A DNA stretch of 64,000 nt. Source: Marinobacter azerbaijanicus (GTDB lineage: Bacteria > Pseudomonadota > Gammaproteobacteria > Pseudomonadales > Oleiphilaceae). The DNA is taken from positions 1 to 64,000 of the forward strand of contig NZ_JASSVS010000014.1 in the NCBI RefSeq assembly GCF_030250645.1, written 5' to 3'. Below are positions 23,231 to 31,604 of this stretch, piece by piece. Position numbers and translations under genes: made by a program. Numbering within the stretch: position 1 is the stretch's first letter; every line of letters begins with the position of its first letter. Under the pieces are notes generated by a model. That model was given only the letters and a program-made list of their open reading frames with translations. It searched no databases and was not told the origin of the DNA.

Positions 23231-26200
23231 TCAGTCGCCGTTCACACCTTTGCGTTTAACCAGGTAATACAGCACCGGTATCACCAGCAGCGCCAGGATG
23301 ACGGCTGTTATCATGCCGCCGACCATTGGCGTGGCAATTCGCCCCATAACTTCAGAGCCTGTGCCGGTACCAACCATTATTGGTACCAGACCACCAATAA
23401 TGGCTGCGGCGGTCATCATCACCGGGCGCACCCGTAAACCAGCCCCATGGAGCACCGCATGCCGAAGGGTTTCCCTTCGTGGTGTCAGGCCTTTCTGTTC
23501 ACAGGTCTCCAGCATGGCCTGGTAAGACTGGTTGAGGTAGACAAGCATGATTACACCAATTTCAACCGCGACACCCGCTAAGGCGATGAAGCCGACGCCG
23601 ACTGCGACAGAAAAATTGTAGCCCAGCAGATACATCAGCCAGATAGCGCCAATCATCGCAAACGGCAGTGTGCCCATGATGATTCCCACTTCGGTAAAAC
23701 TCCTGAAGTTCAGGAACAGCAGGATGACGATGATGGCCAGCGTTAACGGCACCACATAGGTCAGCTTTTCCTTGGCGCGGAGCATGTATTCATACTGACC
23801 CGACCAGTTGACAGAGTAGCCTGCGGGCAGATCCAGTTTTTCATTCACCGTGGCCATTGCCCGCTCCACGTATGTACCCACATCGACTCCCTCAATATCC
23901 ACAAAGGTCCAGCCGTTGAGGCGGGCGTTCTCGCTCTTGATAGCCGGCGGCCCGTCCTCGACGCGGATATCGGCAACATCCGTCAGCGAGATTCGCTGTC
24001 CTGAGCCAGTCACAATCGGAAGTTGTTCGAGTTTTTCCGGGGAATCCCGGTAATCCTCCGGATACCGCAGATTGATCGGGTACCGCTCAAGCCCCTCAAT
24101 GGTTCTCGAAACGTTAATCCCACCAATCGCAGAGGCCACGACCTGTTGTACATCGGCGATATTCAACCCATAGCGAGCCGCACGTTCGCGATCAATATCC
24201 ACCTTGATGTAACGACCACCGGCGACCCGCTCGGAATAGACAGATGCGGTACCGGGTATGTCCACCATGATTTCTTCGAGGCGTTTGCCAATGCCCTGGA
24301 TGACCGCGAGATCCGGGCCCGCAACCTTGATGCCGACCGGTGTTTTGATCCCGGTTGCCAGCATATCGATACGGGTAATGATTGGCATGACCCAGGCATT
24401 GGTCACGCCAGGGAAACGAATCAGGGTATTGAGCTCCTGCTTCAATTTTTCGGTAGTCATGCCTGCCCGCCACTCATCCCTTGGCTTGAGCTGAATAAAC
24501 GTTTCAATCATGGTCAGCGGGGCCGGGTCTGTGGCGGTGTCCGCCCGCCCTACTTTACCGAACACGGTTTCAACTTCCGGCACAGTGGCAATGAGCTTGT
24601 CCGTCTGCTGCAACAGTTGCCGGGCCTTACCGATGGATATGCCGGGATAGGTTGTCGGCATGTACATCAGGTCCCCCTCATCCAGCGGGGGAATGAACTC
24701 ACTGCCGATTCTGGTGGCCGGCCATAATCCGATAGCCAGTACCAGTATCGCAAGCACGACCGTGGATAGCGGAAACCGGAGTACCAGCTTCAGTACCGGC
24801 ATATACGCAGCCACAAGGAGCCTGTTGATGGGGTTCTTGTGCTCCGGGAGTACTTTTCCGCGGATAAAGTAACCCATCAGCACTGGCACAAGCGTCACCG
24901 CGAGCGCTGCACTGGCTGCCATGGCATAGGTCTTGGTGAATGCCAGCGGTGCAAACATTCGCCCTTCCTGGGCCTCCAGGGCAAATACCGGCACAAAACT
25001 GACGGTGATGATCAATAGCGAGAAAAACAGCGCCGGCCCGACTTCGGAGGCTGATCTGGCCACCACCTCCCATCGGTTCTCGGGCGTAAGCGGCGTCCGT
25101 TCCATGTGCTTGTGCATGTTCTCGATCATAACGATGGCGCCATCAATCATGGCGCCAATGGCAATCGCAATCCCTCCCAGGGACATGATGTTGGCGTTGA
25201 TTCCCTGCCAGTGCATGATGATAAAGGCCGTCAGAATGCCGACAGGAAGGCTGAGAATGGCCACCAGAGACGAGCGAACGTGAAACAGGAAGACCAGACA
25301 CACCAGGCCCACCACCACAAACTCTTCAAGCAGCTTGAAGCCCAGATTGTTGACGGCACGCTCGATAAGACCGGACCGATCGTAAACCGTCACCACCTCC
25401 ACGCCCTCGGGCAGGCTCGATTTCAGCTCTTCCAGTTTTGCTTTCACGCCATTAATGGTTTCCTGGGCGTTTTCACCGAAGCGCATCACCACAACGCCAC
25501 CAACGACCTCGCCTTCACCATTCAATTCGGCAACCCCCCGCCTCATCTGGGGGCCAACCTCAATACTGGCCACATCCTTCAACAGAATGGGCGTGCCATT
25601 GACATCCAGGCCCAACGGGATCGACATCAGGTCTTCACGTGACTGGATATAGCCGGAGGTTCGGACCATGTATTCCGCCTCGGCCATTTCAATAACGGAC
25701 GCACCCACCTCCTGGTTTCCGCGCTTGATGGCGTTCTGGATGTGAGCCAGGGGAATATTCAGTGCCCGGAGCTTTTCTGGGCTGACCCTGACCTGATACT
25801 GCTTCACCATGCCACCCAGGGCGGCGACCTCGGAAACACCGGGCACCGTTTGCAGTTCGTACTTCAGAAACCAGTCCTGAAGACTGCGAAGCTCGCTCAG
25901 GTCATTGTTCCCGGTACGGTCAACCAGGGCGTACAGATAAACCCAGCCGACCCCGGTGGCATCCGGACCAAGCTGGGGCCGGGCCGAGTCAGGCAGACTG
26001 GGCGCCACCTGGGAAAGGTACTCCAGCACGCGGGAGCGGGCCCAATACATGTCGGTGTCTTCGTCAAAAATCACGTAAACATAGGAATCGCCAAAGAACG
26101 AGTAGCCCCTTACCGTTTGAGCACCGGGTACCGAGAGCATGGCGGTGGTCAGCGGATAGGTCACCTGGTCTTCCACCACCTGCGGAGCCTGGCCCGGGAA

Positions 26201-26356
26201 ACTGGTTTTGACAATCACCTGCACATCCGAGAGATCCGGCAGGGCGTCCACTGGCGTGTTCTTGAGCGAATAGAGTCCAAGGCCGGTCAGCAACACTGTG
26301 GCCAGCAGAACCAGGAAGCGATTACGGATAGACCAGTAGATAATGGACGAAATCAT
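23231..26356 (-). CDS. cusA: CusA-type heavy-metal RND efflux pump
   Basis: The 1041-aa inner-membrane proton antiporter fits the CusA/CzcA (HME-RND) family: an N-terminal transmembrane helix, two periplasmic loops and a proton-relay helix region (GGIAIAIGAMIDGAIVMIEN near 405). The metal-site methionine of CusA in RIDMLATGI is conserved, and LDEGDLMYMP near 560 also matches, favouring Cu(I)/Ag(I) over Zn/Co/Cd. It overlaps cusB by 4 bp and is last in cusC-cusB-cusA. Expression is probably driven from the direct-repeat box at 29027-29042. Confidence 0.9.
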   Translation of the reverse strand: MISSIIYWSIRNRFLVLLATVLLTGLGLYSLKNTPVDALPDLSDVQVIVKTSFPGQAPQVVEDQVTYPLTTAMLSVPGAQTVRGYSFFGDSYVYVIFDEDTDMYWARSRVLEYLSQVAPSLPDSARPQLGPDATGVGWVYLYALVDRTGNNDLSELRSLQDWFLKYELQTVPGVSEVAALGGMVKQYQVRVSPEKLRALNIPLAHIQNAIKRGNQEVGASVIEMAEAEYMVRTSGYIQSREDLMSIPLGLDVNGTPILLKDVASIEVGPQMRRGVAELNGEGEVVGGVVVMRFGENAQETINGVKAKLEELKSSLPEGVEVVTVYDRSGLIERAVNNLGFKLLEEFVVVGLVCLVFLFHVRSSLVAILSLPVGILTAFIIMHWQGINANIMSLGGIAIAIGAMIDGAIVMIENMHKHMERTPLTPENRWEVVARSASEVGPALFFSLLIITVSFVPVFALEAQEGRMFAPLAFTKTYAMAASAALAVTLVPVLMGYFIRGKVLPEHKNPINRLLVAAYMPVLKLVLRFPLSTVVLAILVLAIGLWPATRIGSEFIPPLDEGDLMYMPTTYPGISIGKARQLLQQTDKLIATVPEVETVFGKVGRADTATDPAPLTMIETFIQLKPRDEWRAGMTTEKLKQELNTLIRFPGVTNAWVMPIITRIDMLATGIKTPVGIKVAGPDLAVIQGIGKRLEEIMVDIPGTASVYSERVAGGRYIKVDIDRERAARYGLNIADVQQVVASAIGGINVSRTIEGLERYPINLRYPEDYRDSPEKLEQLPIVTGSGQRISLTDVADIRVEDGPPAIKSENARLNGWTFVDIEGVDVGTYVERAMATVNEKLDLPAGYSVNWSGQYEYMLRAKEKLTYVVPLTLAIIVILLFLNFRSFTEVGIIMGTLPFAMIGAIWLMYLLGYNFSVAVGVGFIALAGVAVEIGVIMLVYLNQSYQAMLETCEQKGLTPRRETLRHAVLHGAGLRVRPVMMTAAAIIGGLVPIMVGTGTGSEVMGRIATPMVGGMITAVILALLVIPVLYYLVKRKGVNGD

Positions 26357-27651
26357 GACTCGCCCCCGCCATGGTTCATGCTGCTATGATCCATACCCTC
26401 GTGGTTCATCTCCGGATCCATCCCGCTATCAGGCGGTGCAGACATGCGTTGGAAATCCGAGGTTTTGCTGGACTCCGAATCAATCAGGAACTGGGCCGAT
26501 GTCACCACCCTATCGCCAGGACTGGCGCCTTTGAGAATTTCCGCGTACAGCTCCCCGATGCGCCCGACGGTCACATTGACCGACTTGAAGGCGCCCTCCT
26601 CCAGTGCCAGCACCAGACGGTCGCTCTGCCCGGTCCGGATTATGGATTCCCGGGGAACCAGTAAACGCCGCTCCCTCCGGTCTCCCTGAATCTCCAGCCC
26701 CGCGAACATGCCTGGCATCAGCGCGCCGTCGGCATTGTCAAAACGCATTCTGACCTGTGCTGTCCGGGTTTGCGGATTAACCTCGGGATAGACATAGTCC
26801 ACGCGCCCTTTCCACTGACGCCCGGGCATGTAATCCAGGGTCATCACCACCCGATTACCGGCATCCAGTGCCGGAATCTGGCTTTCAAACACCTCTCCGA
26901 TCACCCAGACCTCGTCCAGCGCTGCAATCGACAGAACCCGATCGCCAGGTTTGATGAACATACCCTCTCTGACATTGAGGTTGTCAATTACGCCCGAAGC
27001 CCGGGCATTAACGGTGATTGTCCGCTGTACTTCACGGGTGTCTTTCAACTGCCGCATCACGGTCGCTGGAACATTCAGAGCCTTGAGGCGCTCTTCCGCT
27101 GCGTTGATAAGGCGCTGGTTACCCCGGTTCAATGCCAGTAGCAACTCTTCCTGGGCATTGACGAGCGTTGGCGAGTAGAGGGTGTACAGGGGATTCCCTT
27201 TCTCAATGGGTTCGCCTTCCGCCTTGACGTAAAGGGCTTCGATCCAGCCCTCGACACGCGGGTGTACGTGGGTCATCTCATCCTCGTTGTACTCGACGTA
27301 TCCCACGGTCCTGAGATTGCTTTGTAGCCGCCCCTGAATCACGGGCGCGGTGCGCACGCCTAGGTTGTTAACCACTGTTGGTGAAATACGGACAGTGCCA
27401 GGAGCGTCTTCTCCCGATCCCCCCTCCTCGTAAACCGGAACAAGGTCCATTCCCATGGGTGACTTGCCCGGTTTGTCACGTTTGAAGTTGGGGTCCATGG
27501 GTGCTACCCAGTACAAGGGTTCTTTGCTTTCAGTGCTGGCTGTTTCGGGGGCATGGTTCGTTACGGCTTCGGGGGCCAGCCAGTAGGCAGCCGCTGCTCC
27601 GGCAACGCCACCCAGCAATACAAAGCCCAAAGGGCGAATCAGATTGGCCAT
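26353..27651 (-). CDS. cusB: CusB-type periplasmic adaptor protein
   Basis: The 432-aa membrane-fusion protein links CusA to the outer-membrane channel. It has an N-terminal membrane anchor (about 5-25), the CusB-type metal-binding segment YWVAPMDPNFKR...SPMGMDLVPVYE (about 48-75), barrel-sandwich and hairpin regions, and beta-barrel and proximal domains. The last 20 residues are rich in Met and His (MNHEGMDHSSMNHGGGES), an added metal-binding tail. The gene overlaps cusA by 4 bp and lies 5 bp after the cusC stop. The role is to hand Cu(I)/Ag(I) to CusA. Confidence 0.9.
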   Translation of the reverse strand: MANLIRPLGFVLLGGVAGAAAAYWLAPEAVTNHAPETASTESKEPLYWVAPMDPNFKRDKPGKSPMGMDLVPVYEEGGSGEDAPGTVRISPTVVNNLGVRTAPVIQGRLQSNLRTVGYVEYNEDEMTHVHPRVEGWIEALYVKAEGEPIEKGNPLYTLYSPTLVNAQEELLLALNRGNQRLINAAEERLKALNVPATVMRQLKDTREVQRTITVNARASGVIDNLNVREGMFIKPGDRVLSIAALDEVWVIGEVFESQIPALDAGNRVVMTLDYMPGRQWKGRVDYVYPEVNPQTRTAQVRMRFDNADGALMPGMFAGLEIQGDRRERRLLVPRESIIRTGQSDRLVLALEEGAFKSVNVTVGRIGELYAEILKGASPGDRVVTSAQFLIDSESSKTSDFQRMSAPPDSGMDPEMNHEGMDHSSMNHGGGES

Positions 27652-27656
27652 GTTGA

Positions 27657-28976
27657 TCAGTCCTGATAGTTCGTCATTGAGAAGGAGGGGGTGTCTGAGG
27701 AATCCGCAGTCAGATAGCGGAAGCTGGCGAGGTTCTTTGCTCGCTCGGCAATGAGCTGCGTTAACTCGACCCGGGCGTTGAGCTCGTCAATGCGTGCACG
27801 GACGGCTTCAGCGAAGTCGCCATCATCATTGTCGTAGGCACTCAGGGCTGCGCTGGCCTGTTCTTCCATTTGTGGCAGCAGGGCCTGACGGTAAAGCCTG
27901 ATGCGGTCGTCAAGACGCTCAATCCGTGCAAAAGCAGCACGGGCCCTGGCCTGAAGCTCCCGCATCTGAAGTATCCGTTCGGATCTGGCAGCTTCCAGCC
28001 GTAAGGTAGAGGCGCGCAGCGTTCGGTCCTGTCGGTTACCGGTGAAAATCGGAAGGTCAAAACCAATGCCCACGGTAAACAGATCGGCGCGGTCCTGGCC
28101 GTTTGGCGCCCTGTCCCGATATCCATACTGCGCGAAAACAGACCATTCTGGTTTGTAGGCCTGGCGGGCCAGGTCCACATCGATGGTCTGGGCATCAATC
28201 AACTGATCAGTCGCCCGAATCGAGGGGTGGCGGATCAATCCATCGATATTCGTTTCGCGCCACTCGTCCGGAAGCTCGGTCGATAGCTGTGTCGGAATCT
28301 GTCCGGTCACTGGTAACTGTGCTGCCTCCACGCCAATCCACTCACCCAGCGATTCACGATTGGACGCAAGTTGTGTGCTCAGGGCTGCCAAACGGTCCTC
28401 AAGCCGGGTCAGTTCCAGCGAAGCGCGGATAATATCCTGTTGCCTGGCCCCCATGGAGGCAGAGGTGTAGCCCGCTTCAGCCACATCTGCCAACTGTTCA
28501 AAAAGCGACCGTTTATTCTCAATTAACCGGATACTCTCCTGGGATCGCCAGAGCTCAAGCCAGAGGTGAGTTACCCTCTCCATTACCTGCTCGCGGCGGT
28601 TCTCCCGCCGGAACGGCTGCACCCCCGCCATCCGTACCTTTTTCTCATTGGCCAGTTGACGACTGTTTCCCCGGGGAATCCGCTGAGAAACGCCAATGGT
28701 CGCCTGAGTCATCGCTTCCTGCCCGGTGTCGAAGGTGTCGGTGGGCAGATTTGCGGCGCCGATGGTTACCCGAGGATCAGGGAGTGCTCCATCTGCGTAG
28801 GACTCTTCCATCAACGCGTCCTGCGTCCGGGCGCTCTGGCGAAGCCAGGGATCGTTCTCGATGGCGGCATTGATGACGCTCGTCAGATCAAGCTTTGGTT
28901 CCGCCCAACCGGGCAGACTGGTCAGAACCAGCGCGCCAATAATGGCCGGTTTTATAATGCGAGGAAGGATGGACAA
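27657..28976 (-). CDS. cusC: TolC/CusC-family outer-membrane efflux protein
   Basis: The 439-aa protein has a signal peptide (ALVLTSLPGWA, cleaved near residue 25) and the duplicated helical pattern of outer-membrane efflux proteins, with long alpha-barrel helices rich in Leu, Arg and Glu. No lipobox is seen. It is first in the cusCBA operon. The start is ATG 28976 with AACGGAGAT close upstream. The direct-repeat box lies 50 bp before the start. Confidence 0.85.
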   Translation of the reverse strand: MSILPRIIKPAIIGALVLTSLPGWAEPKLDLTSVINAAIENDPWLRQSARTQDALMEESYADGALPDPRVTIGAANLPTDTFDTGQEAMTQATIGVSQRIPRGNSRQLANEKKVRMAGVQPFRRENRREQVMERVTHLWLELWRSQESIRLIENKRSLFEQLADVAEAGYTSASMGARQQDIIRASLELTRLEDRLAALSTQLASNRESLGEWIGVEAAQLPVTGQIPTQLSTELPDEWRETNIDGLIRHPSIRATDQLIDAQTIDVDLARQAYKPEWSVFAQYGYRDRAPNGQDRADLFTVGIGFDLPIFTGNRQDRTLRASTLRLEAARSERILQMRELQARARAAFARIERLDDRIRLYRQALLPQMEEQASAALSAYDNDDGDFAEAVRARIDELNARVELTQLIAERAKNLASFRYLTADSSDTPSFSMTNYQD

Positions 28977-29026
28977 CTTGATATCTCCGTTGAAATTATT
29001 CCGAAAGGAGATCTTATGGTTCTAAT

Positions 29027-29042
29027 CTGAAACCAAACTGAA
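29027..29042. promoter_or_regulatory. Direct-repeat box A (TTCAG-N6-TTCAG), cusC side
   Basis: CTGAA-ACCAAA-CTGAA on the plus strand reads TTTCAG-TTTGG-TTTCAG in the cusC direction. The two hexamers start 11 bp apart, one helical turn. The box ends 50 bp before the cusC start, with a CATAAG -10-like hexamer about 9 nt downstream of the second repeat. It is one of five such boxes in the metal island, probably bound by an OmpR/PhoB-family response regulator. Confidence 0.6.
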
Positions 29043-29133
29043 ATTTATAATAAAAACAGTGTATTTTGACCTGGCTCAAGTATTTTTAATACCTGACAAA
29101 TATCAAAAATATTGTATAAATTTTAATTTTAAA

Positions 29134-29149
29134 TTCAGGGCCATTTCAG
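29134..29149. promoter_or_regulatory. Direct-repeat box E before the 94-aa secreted protein
   Basis: TTCAG-GGCCAT-TTCAG (as ATTCAG-GGCCA-TTTCAG) lies 46 bp before ATG 29196 in the gene's orientation. A TAATAAT -10-like sequence begins at 29162, 17 nt after the second TTCAG begins, so that repeat would occupy the -35 position, as in PhoB-type class II activation. Confidence 0.6.
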
Positions 29150-29195
29150 AAACCGGTGATTTAATAATCTCACCAACCAAACAGGAGGTGAAATG

Positions 29196-29480
29196 ATGAA
29201 AAAATTATTTGTATTAGCTTCAGCAGTTGCCCTTTCAACAAGTGTATTTGCAGGCAACATGTCAGATAATAAAGATATGAAGGCCATGCACAGCCAAATG
29301 AAGGAAAAACAGTCTGCTGAAAACATTCTTCAGAATGAGGATATGCAACGCCTGCACAGAGACATGACGCTTTATGCAATTTCTGAGTTGGGTATGGAGG
29401 CTCGCGTGAAAATGATGACGAAAGAGGGCCGAGCCTATCATAAGGCACTAGAACAAAGAGAGAAAAACACCGCAGGGTAA
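29196..29480 (+). CDS. Small secreted protein of the metal island, 94 aa
   Basis: I chose ATG 29196 over ATG 29193 because AGGAGG (29183-29188) is then 7 nt away. The product starts with a classic signal peptide (KKLFVLASAVALSTSVFA, cut before GNMSDN). The mature part of about 75 residues is polar, helical and rich in Met (DMKAMHSQMKEKQ, EDMQRLHRDM, ARVKMMTKEG), which could bind Cu(I) or Ag(I) in the periplasm. No family is recognised. It is divergent from cusC, with its own box and a strong hairpin at its stop. Confidence 0.7.
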   Translation: MKKLFVLASAVALSTSVFAGNMSDNKDMKAMHSQMKEKQSAENILQNEDMQRLHRDMTLYAISELGMEARVKMMTKEGRAYHKALEQREKNTAG

Positions 29481-29489
29481 CCCCTGCGG
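29470..29489 (+). terminator. Hairpin at the stop of the 94-aa secreted protein
   Basis: CCGCAGGG (29470-29477) pairs perfectly with CCCTGCGG (29482-29489). The TAA stop is in the loop. Eight mostly GC pairs make it stable. There is no T-run. Confidence 0.55.
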
Positions 29490-29577
29490 CAAAGTCAACT
29501 CGCGGAGACACAAGCACCGGCTAACTCAAATGTTGAGCAGTCGATGCCCTGATCGCGAACAAGTAAAACACACAAAC

Positions 29578-29593
29578 CTGAAACCGAGCTGAA
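29578..29593. promoter_or_regulatory. Direct-repeat box B before the second small secreted protein
   Basis: CTGAA-ACCGAG-CTGAA, the same repeat with the same 11-bp period, ends 36 bp before ATG 29630. It is in the opposite orientation relative to its gene compared with the other boxes. TTTATG about 11 nt downstream could be a -10 element. Confidence 0.55.
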
Positions 29594-29629
29594 TTACTGA
29601 GCCTGTTTATGGCAAGAAAGGACAATATC

Positions 29630-29872
29630 ATGAAGAAAGCAATTATCGCTGCGGCAGTCACTGCCTTATTTTCAACCATGGCTACTGCCAACTCGGGCTT
29701 GGCGGATCGTATCAATGAAGCACGCAGTTACCCGAACAAAACAATCAGTGCAGAAAAATCTGAAATGGTCTGCGCACAGAACAAAACCAATCACCGGAAT
29801 ATTAGTAAATCAGGGGTGAAATACGAAGAAAATGAATCAGGCAACAAAGACATGGATAACACTCATTCTTGA
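29630..29872 (+). CDS. Small secreted protein of the metal island, 80 aa
   Basis: ATG 29630 follows AAAGGA and gives MKKAIIAAAVTALFSTMATA, a clean signal peptide. An upstream ATG at 29609 would add seven polar residues before it. The mature part (about 60 aa) starts NSGLADRINEARSYPNK and is polar, with one Cys (MVCAQNK) and several His and Asn residues. No family is recognised. It lies 150 bp after the first small secreted gene, with its own direct-repeat box and a terminator at 29902-29939. Confidence 0.65.
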   Translation: MKKAIIAAAVTALFSTMATANSGLADRINEARSYPNKTISAEKSEMVCAQNKTNHRNISKSGVKYEENESGNKDMDNTHS

Positions 29873-29901
29873 ATGAAATCTCAGAATTAGCAAGTCAAAT
29901 A

Positions 29902-29939
29902 AATAGTCGACCACTTATTATAAAAGGTGGCCGACTATT
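29902..29939. terminator. Bidirectional terminator
   Basis: AATAGTCG (29902-29909) pairs with CGACTATT (29932-29939) and CCAC (29911-29914) with GTGG (29927-29930), with one mismatch, followed by TATTGCG-type AT-rich sequence. It lies between the convergent 80-aa secreted protein and the 4-TM protein gene and probably ends both transcripts. Confidence 0.7.
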
Positions 29940-29994
29940 TATTGCGCATTAAATATATAAAAATTTGCCTCCCCATCTCACCATTATCACTCTT

Positions 29995-30483
29995 TCATTT
30001 GTCTCTCAAGATTAACCATCCAAGAAACATCCATTTGACAACCAATACCGTTAACAACGGCAAGAGAACCCATTGGGCGAGAGGCAGTACACCGGTGCCT
30101 GTCCATGTGAACACGGGCATCATTTCGCTATAATTCCACCTGCCGCCTTTCCCTGTTGCCCAGTACTCAAAAAGGATCGTTACAAGCAGCCCGACAGCAA
30201 GGTAAACCGACAGGCGGGTTCGTCTCCAGCCACTCACTACCCAAAACCAATCCCTTGATATCAATGCCGCAACTGCATATGCGCTAATGGCTATATTGGC
30301 ATCTCCGATAGTGGCACGGGTGCATAACCACACCACATCCCAGTGACGAGCTTCAGTCATATCGGTAAAGAACGGAACCTGCACCATTTCCCAAAAAAAG
30401 TGCAGAAAAAAACTGACGCCCCAGATCATCAGGGCAAGCACAACCACAGATCGCGGACGCAGGACAACATTCAGAAAAACCAC
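29995..30483 (-). CDS. Four-helix inner-membrane protein, 162 aa
   Basis: Hydrophobic segments at about 12-30, 60-78, 88-106 and 130-155 predict four membrane helices (VLALMIWGVSFFLHFFWEM, VYLAVGLLVTILFEYWA, PLAQWVLLPLLTVLVVKW). The first helix contains HFFWEM and an acidic loop with several Trp. I do not recognise a characterised family. The gene overlaps the barrel gene upstream by 13 bp, so it is probably the last cistron of the six-gene envelope operon. Role unknown. Confidence 0.65.
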   Translation of the reverse strand: MVFLNVVLRPRSVVVLALMIWGVSFFLHFFWEMVQVPFFTDMTEARHWDVVWLCTRATIGDANIAISAYAVAALISRDWFWVVSGWRRTRLSVYLAVGLLVTILFEYWATGKGGRWNYSEMMPVFTWTGTGVLPLAQWVLLPLLTVLVVKWMFLGWLILRDK

Positions 30484-31604
30484 TGCACCTCCATCAGCCC
30501 CAGCGGCTCTAATCTCCCGTATTCGCTGTCGTCGTCACCTCCGAACCACTGCGCACCGGCGGTAACATAGATTTCCCGGTTGAGTGGGAGGTTCCAGGTA
30601 GACCGGGGGTAAAGTACCCAACTGGTATCATCCGCATTGCGAATAGCCACCACCCGATACTGCCAGAACGGGTTGATATCCTGCCATACCAGTAGCCCGG
30701 CATAATGGCCCCCGGTATACAATGGGCGGGTGGAAACCAGCCTCAAGAGGTTCAGGTTTTCCGGCGGTGGGGGCTGACCGTTGTAGAAATACTCCAGTGC
30801 CAGGTTGAAACCGTTGCGAAACGCCCAGTTCAGATCTGCTACGCCCTGCCAGTAACTGTCGCCAGTATCTGCTTCGCTCCAGACGAGCTCAGTACGCCAA
30901 CCGGTGCCCGCCACTGAGCCACTGCCGCTGATGCCCGCCCTGGTCGCACCGGCGAACTCGCCTACCATCACGCCTACATCGACTCCGGCAACAAAACGCT
31001 TGGCCCTCGCCGCCGTGCTGGCATCTGTGTCATTGTGTTGCGGCGCATGAACGGCACTGATGCGGCCGGTTGCGCCCCAGGACGTATCCCATAGCAACGC
31101 GTCCACGCCAATCCGTTCATCAGGCTCCAGCTGGAGCGGGCTGACAGGGTTGAGGATATCCATGGGGTTCCAGATCAGGGCCGTGGACCAGTTCACCTGT
31201 TGGCGCCCTAGTCGGAAATCGCCGGCTGATGAACGCCACTGTATCGTGCCACGGTATAACTGATGGTGAGCCAATACATCCCCCGATTCATGCACCTCCC
31301 CCTGCAGATCCCAGTAGCGTGGGTCGGGGGAATCCCTGAGCAGGGCGAATTCCGGGCTGTCCAGGAAACTGCCTGTCACCAGTTCCAGATCGTAAGCCGC
31401 ATCCAGAACCCAGTCCTGATATCGATAGCGAGGTTCCAGACGCAGGCGGGTAAGGTTCGAGAAGTAACGATCGTCATCAACCAGCGAGCGCGCCCCGGCA
31501 CTGAGGTTCTTGAGCGATCCGGAATGGCTGAAGTCAGCCGCAGCGTTTGAAGCCAGCATTAGCCAAACCAGGCCCACCGCCACCAATGGAGCGCGACTAA
31601 CCAT
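30471..31604 (-). CDS. Predicted outer-membrane beta-barrel protein, 377 aa
   Basis: A signal peptide (LVAVGLVWLMLASNAAA) is followed by alternating strands with aromatic ends and short turns (RLRLEPRYRYQDWVLDAAYD, GTIQWRSSAGDFRLGRQQVN, NGFNLALEYFYNG), ending in EVQWFF with a terminal Phe, the outer-membrane barrel signature. Length suggests 14-18 strands. It resembles uncharacterised porin-like proteins found beside FtsX-type ABC transporters. It overlaps the permease gene by 8 bp. It probably forms the outer-membrane part of the envelope system, but this is inference. Confidence 0.7.
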   Translation of the reverse strand: MVSRAPLVAVGLVWLMLASNAAADFSHSGSLKNLSAGARSLVDDDRYFSNLTRLRLEPRYRYQDWVLDAAYDLELVTGSFLDSPEFALLRDSPDPRYWDLQGEVHESGDVLAHHQLYRGTIQWRSSAGDFRLGRQQVNWSTALIWNPMDILNPVSPLQLEPDERIGVDALLWDTSWGATGRISAVHAPQHNDTDASTAARAKRFVAGVDVGVMVGEFAGATRAGISGSGSVAGTGWRTELVWSEADTGDSYWQGVADLNWAFRNGFNLALEYFYNGQPPPPENLNLLRLVSTRPLYTGGHYAGLLVWQDINPFWQYRVVAIRNADDTSWVLYPRSTWNLPLNREIYVTAGAQWFGGDDDSEYGRLEPLGLMEVQWFF

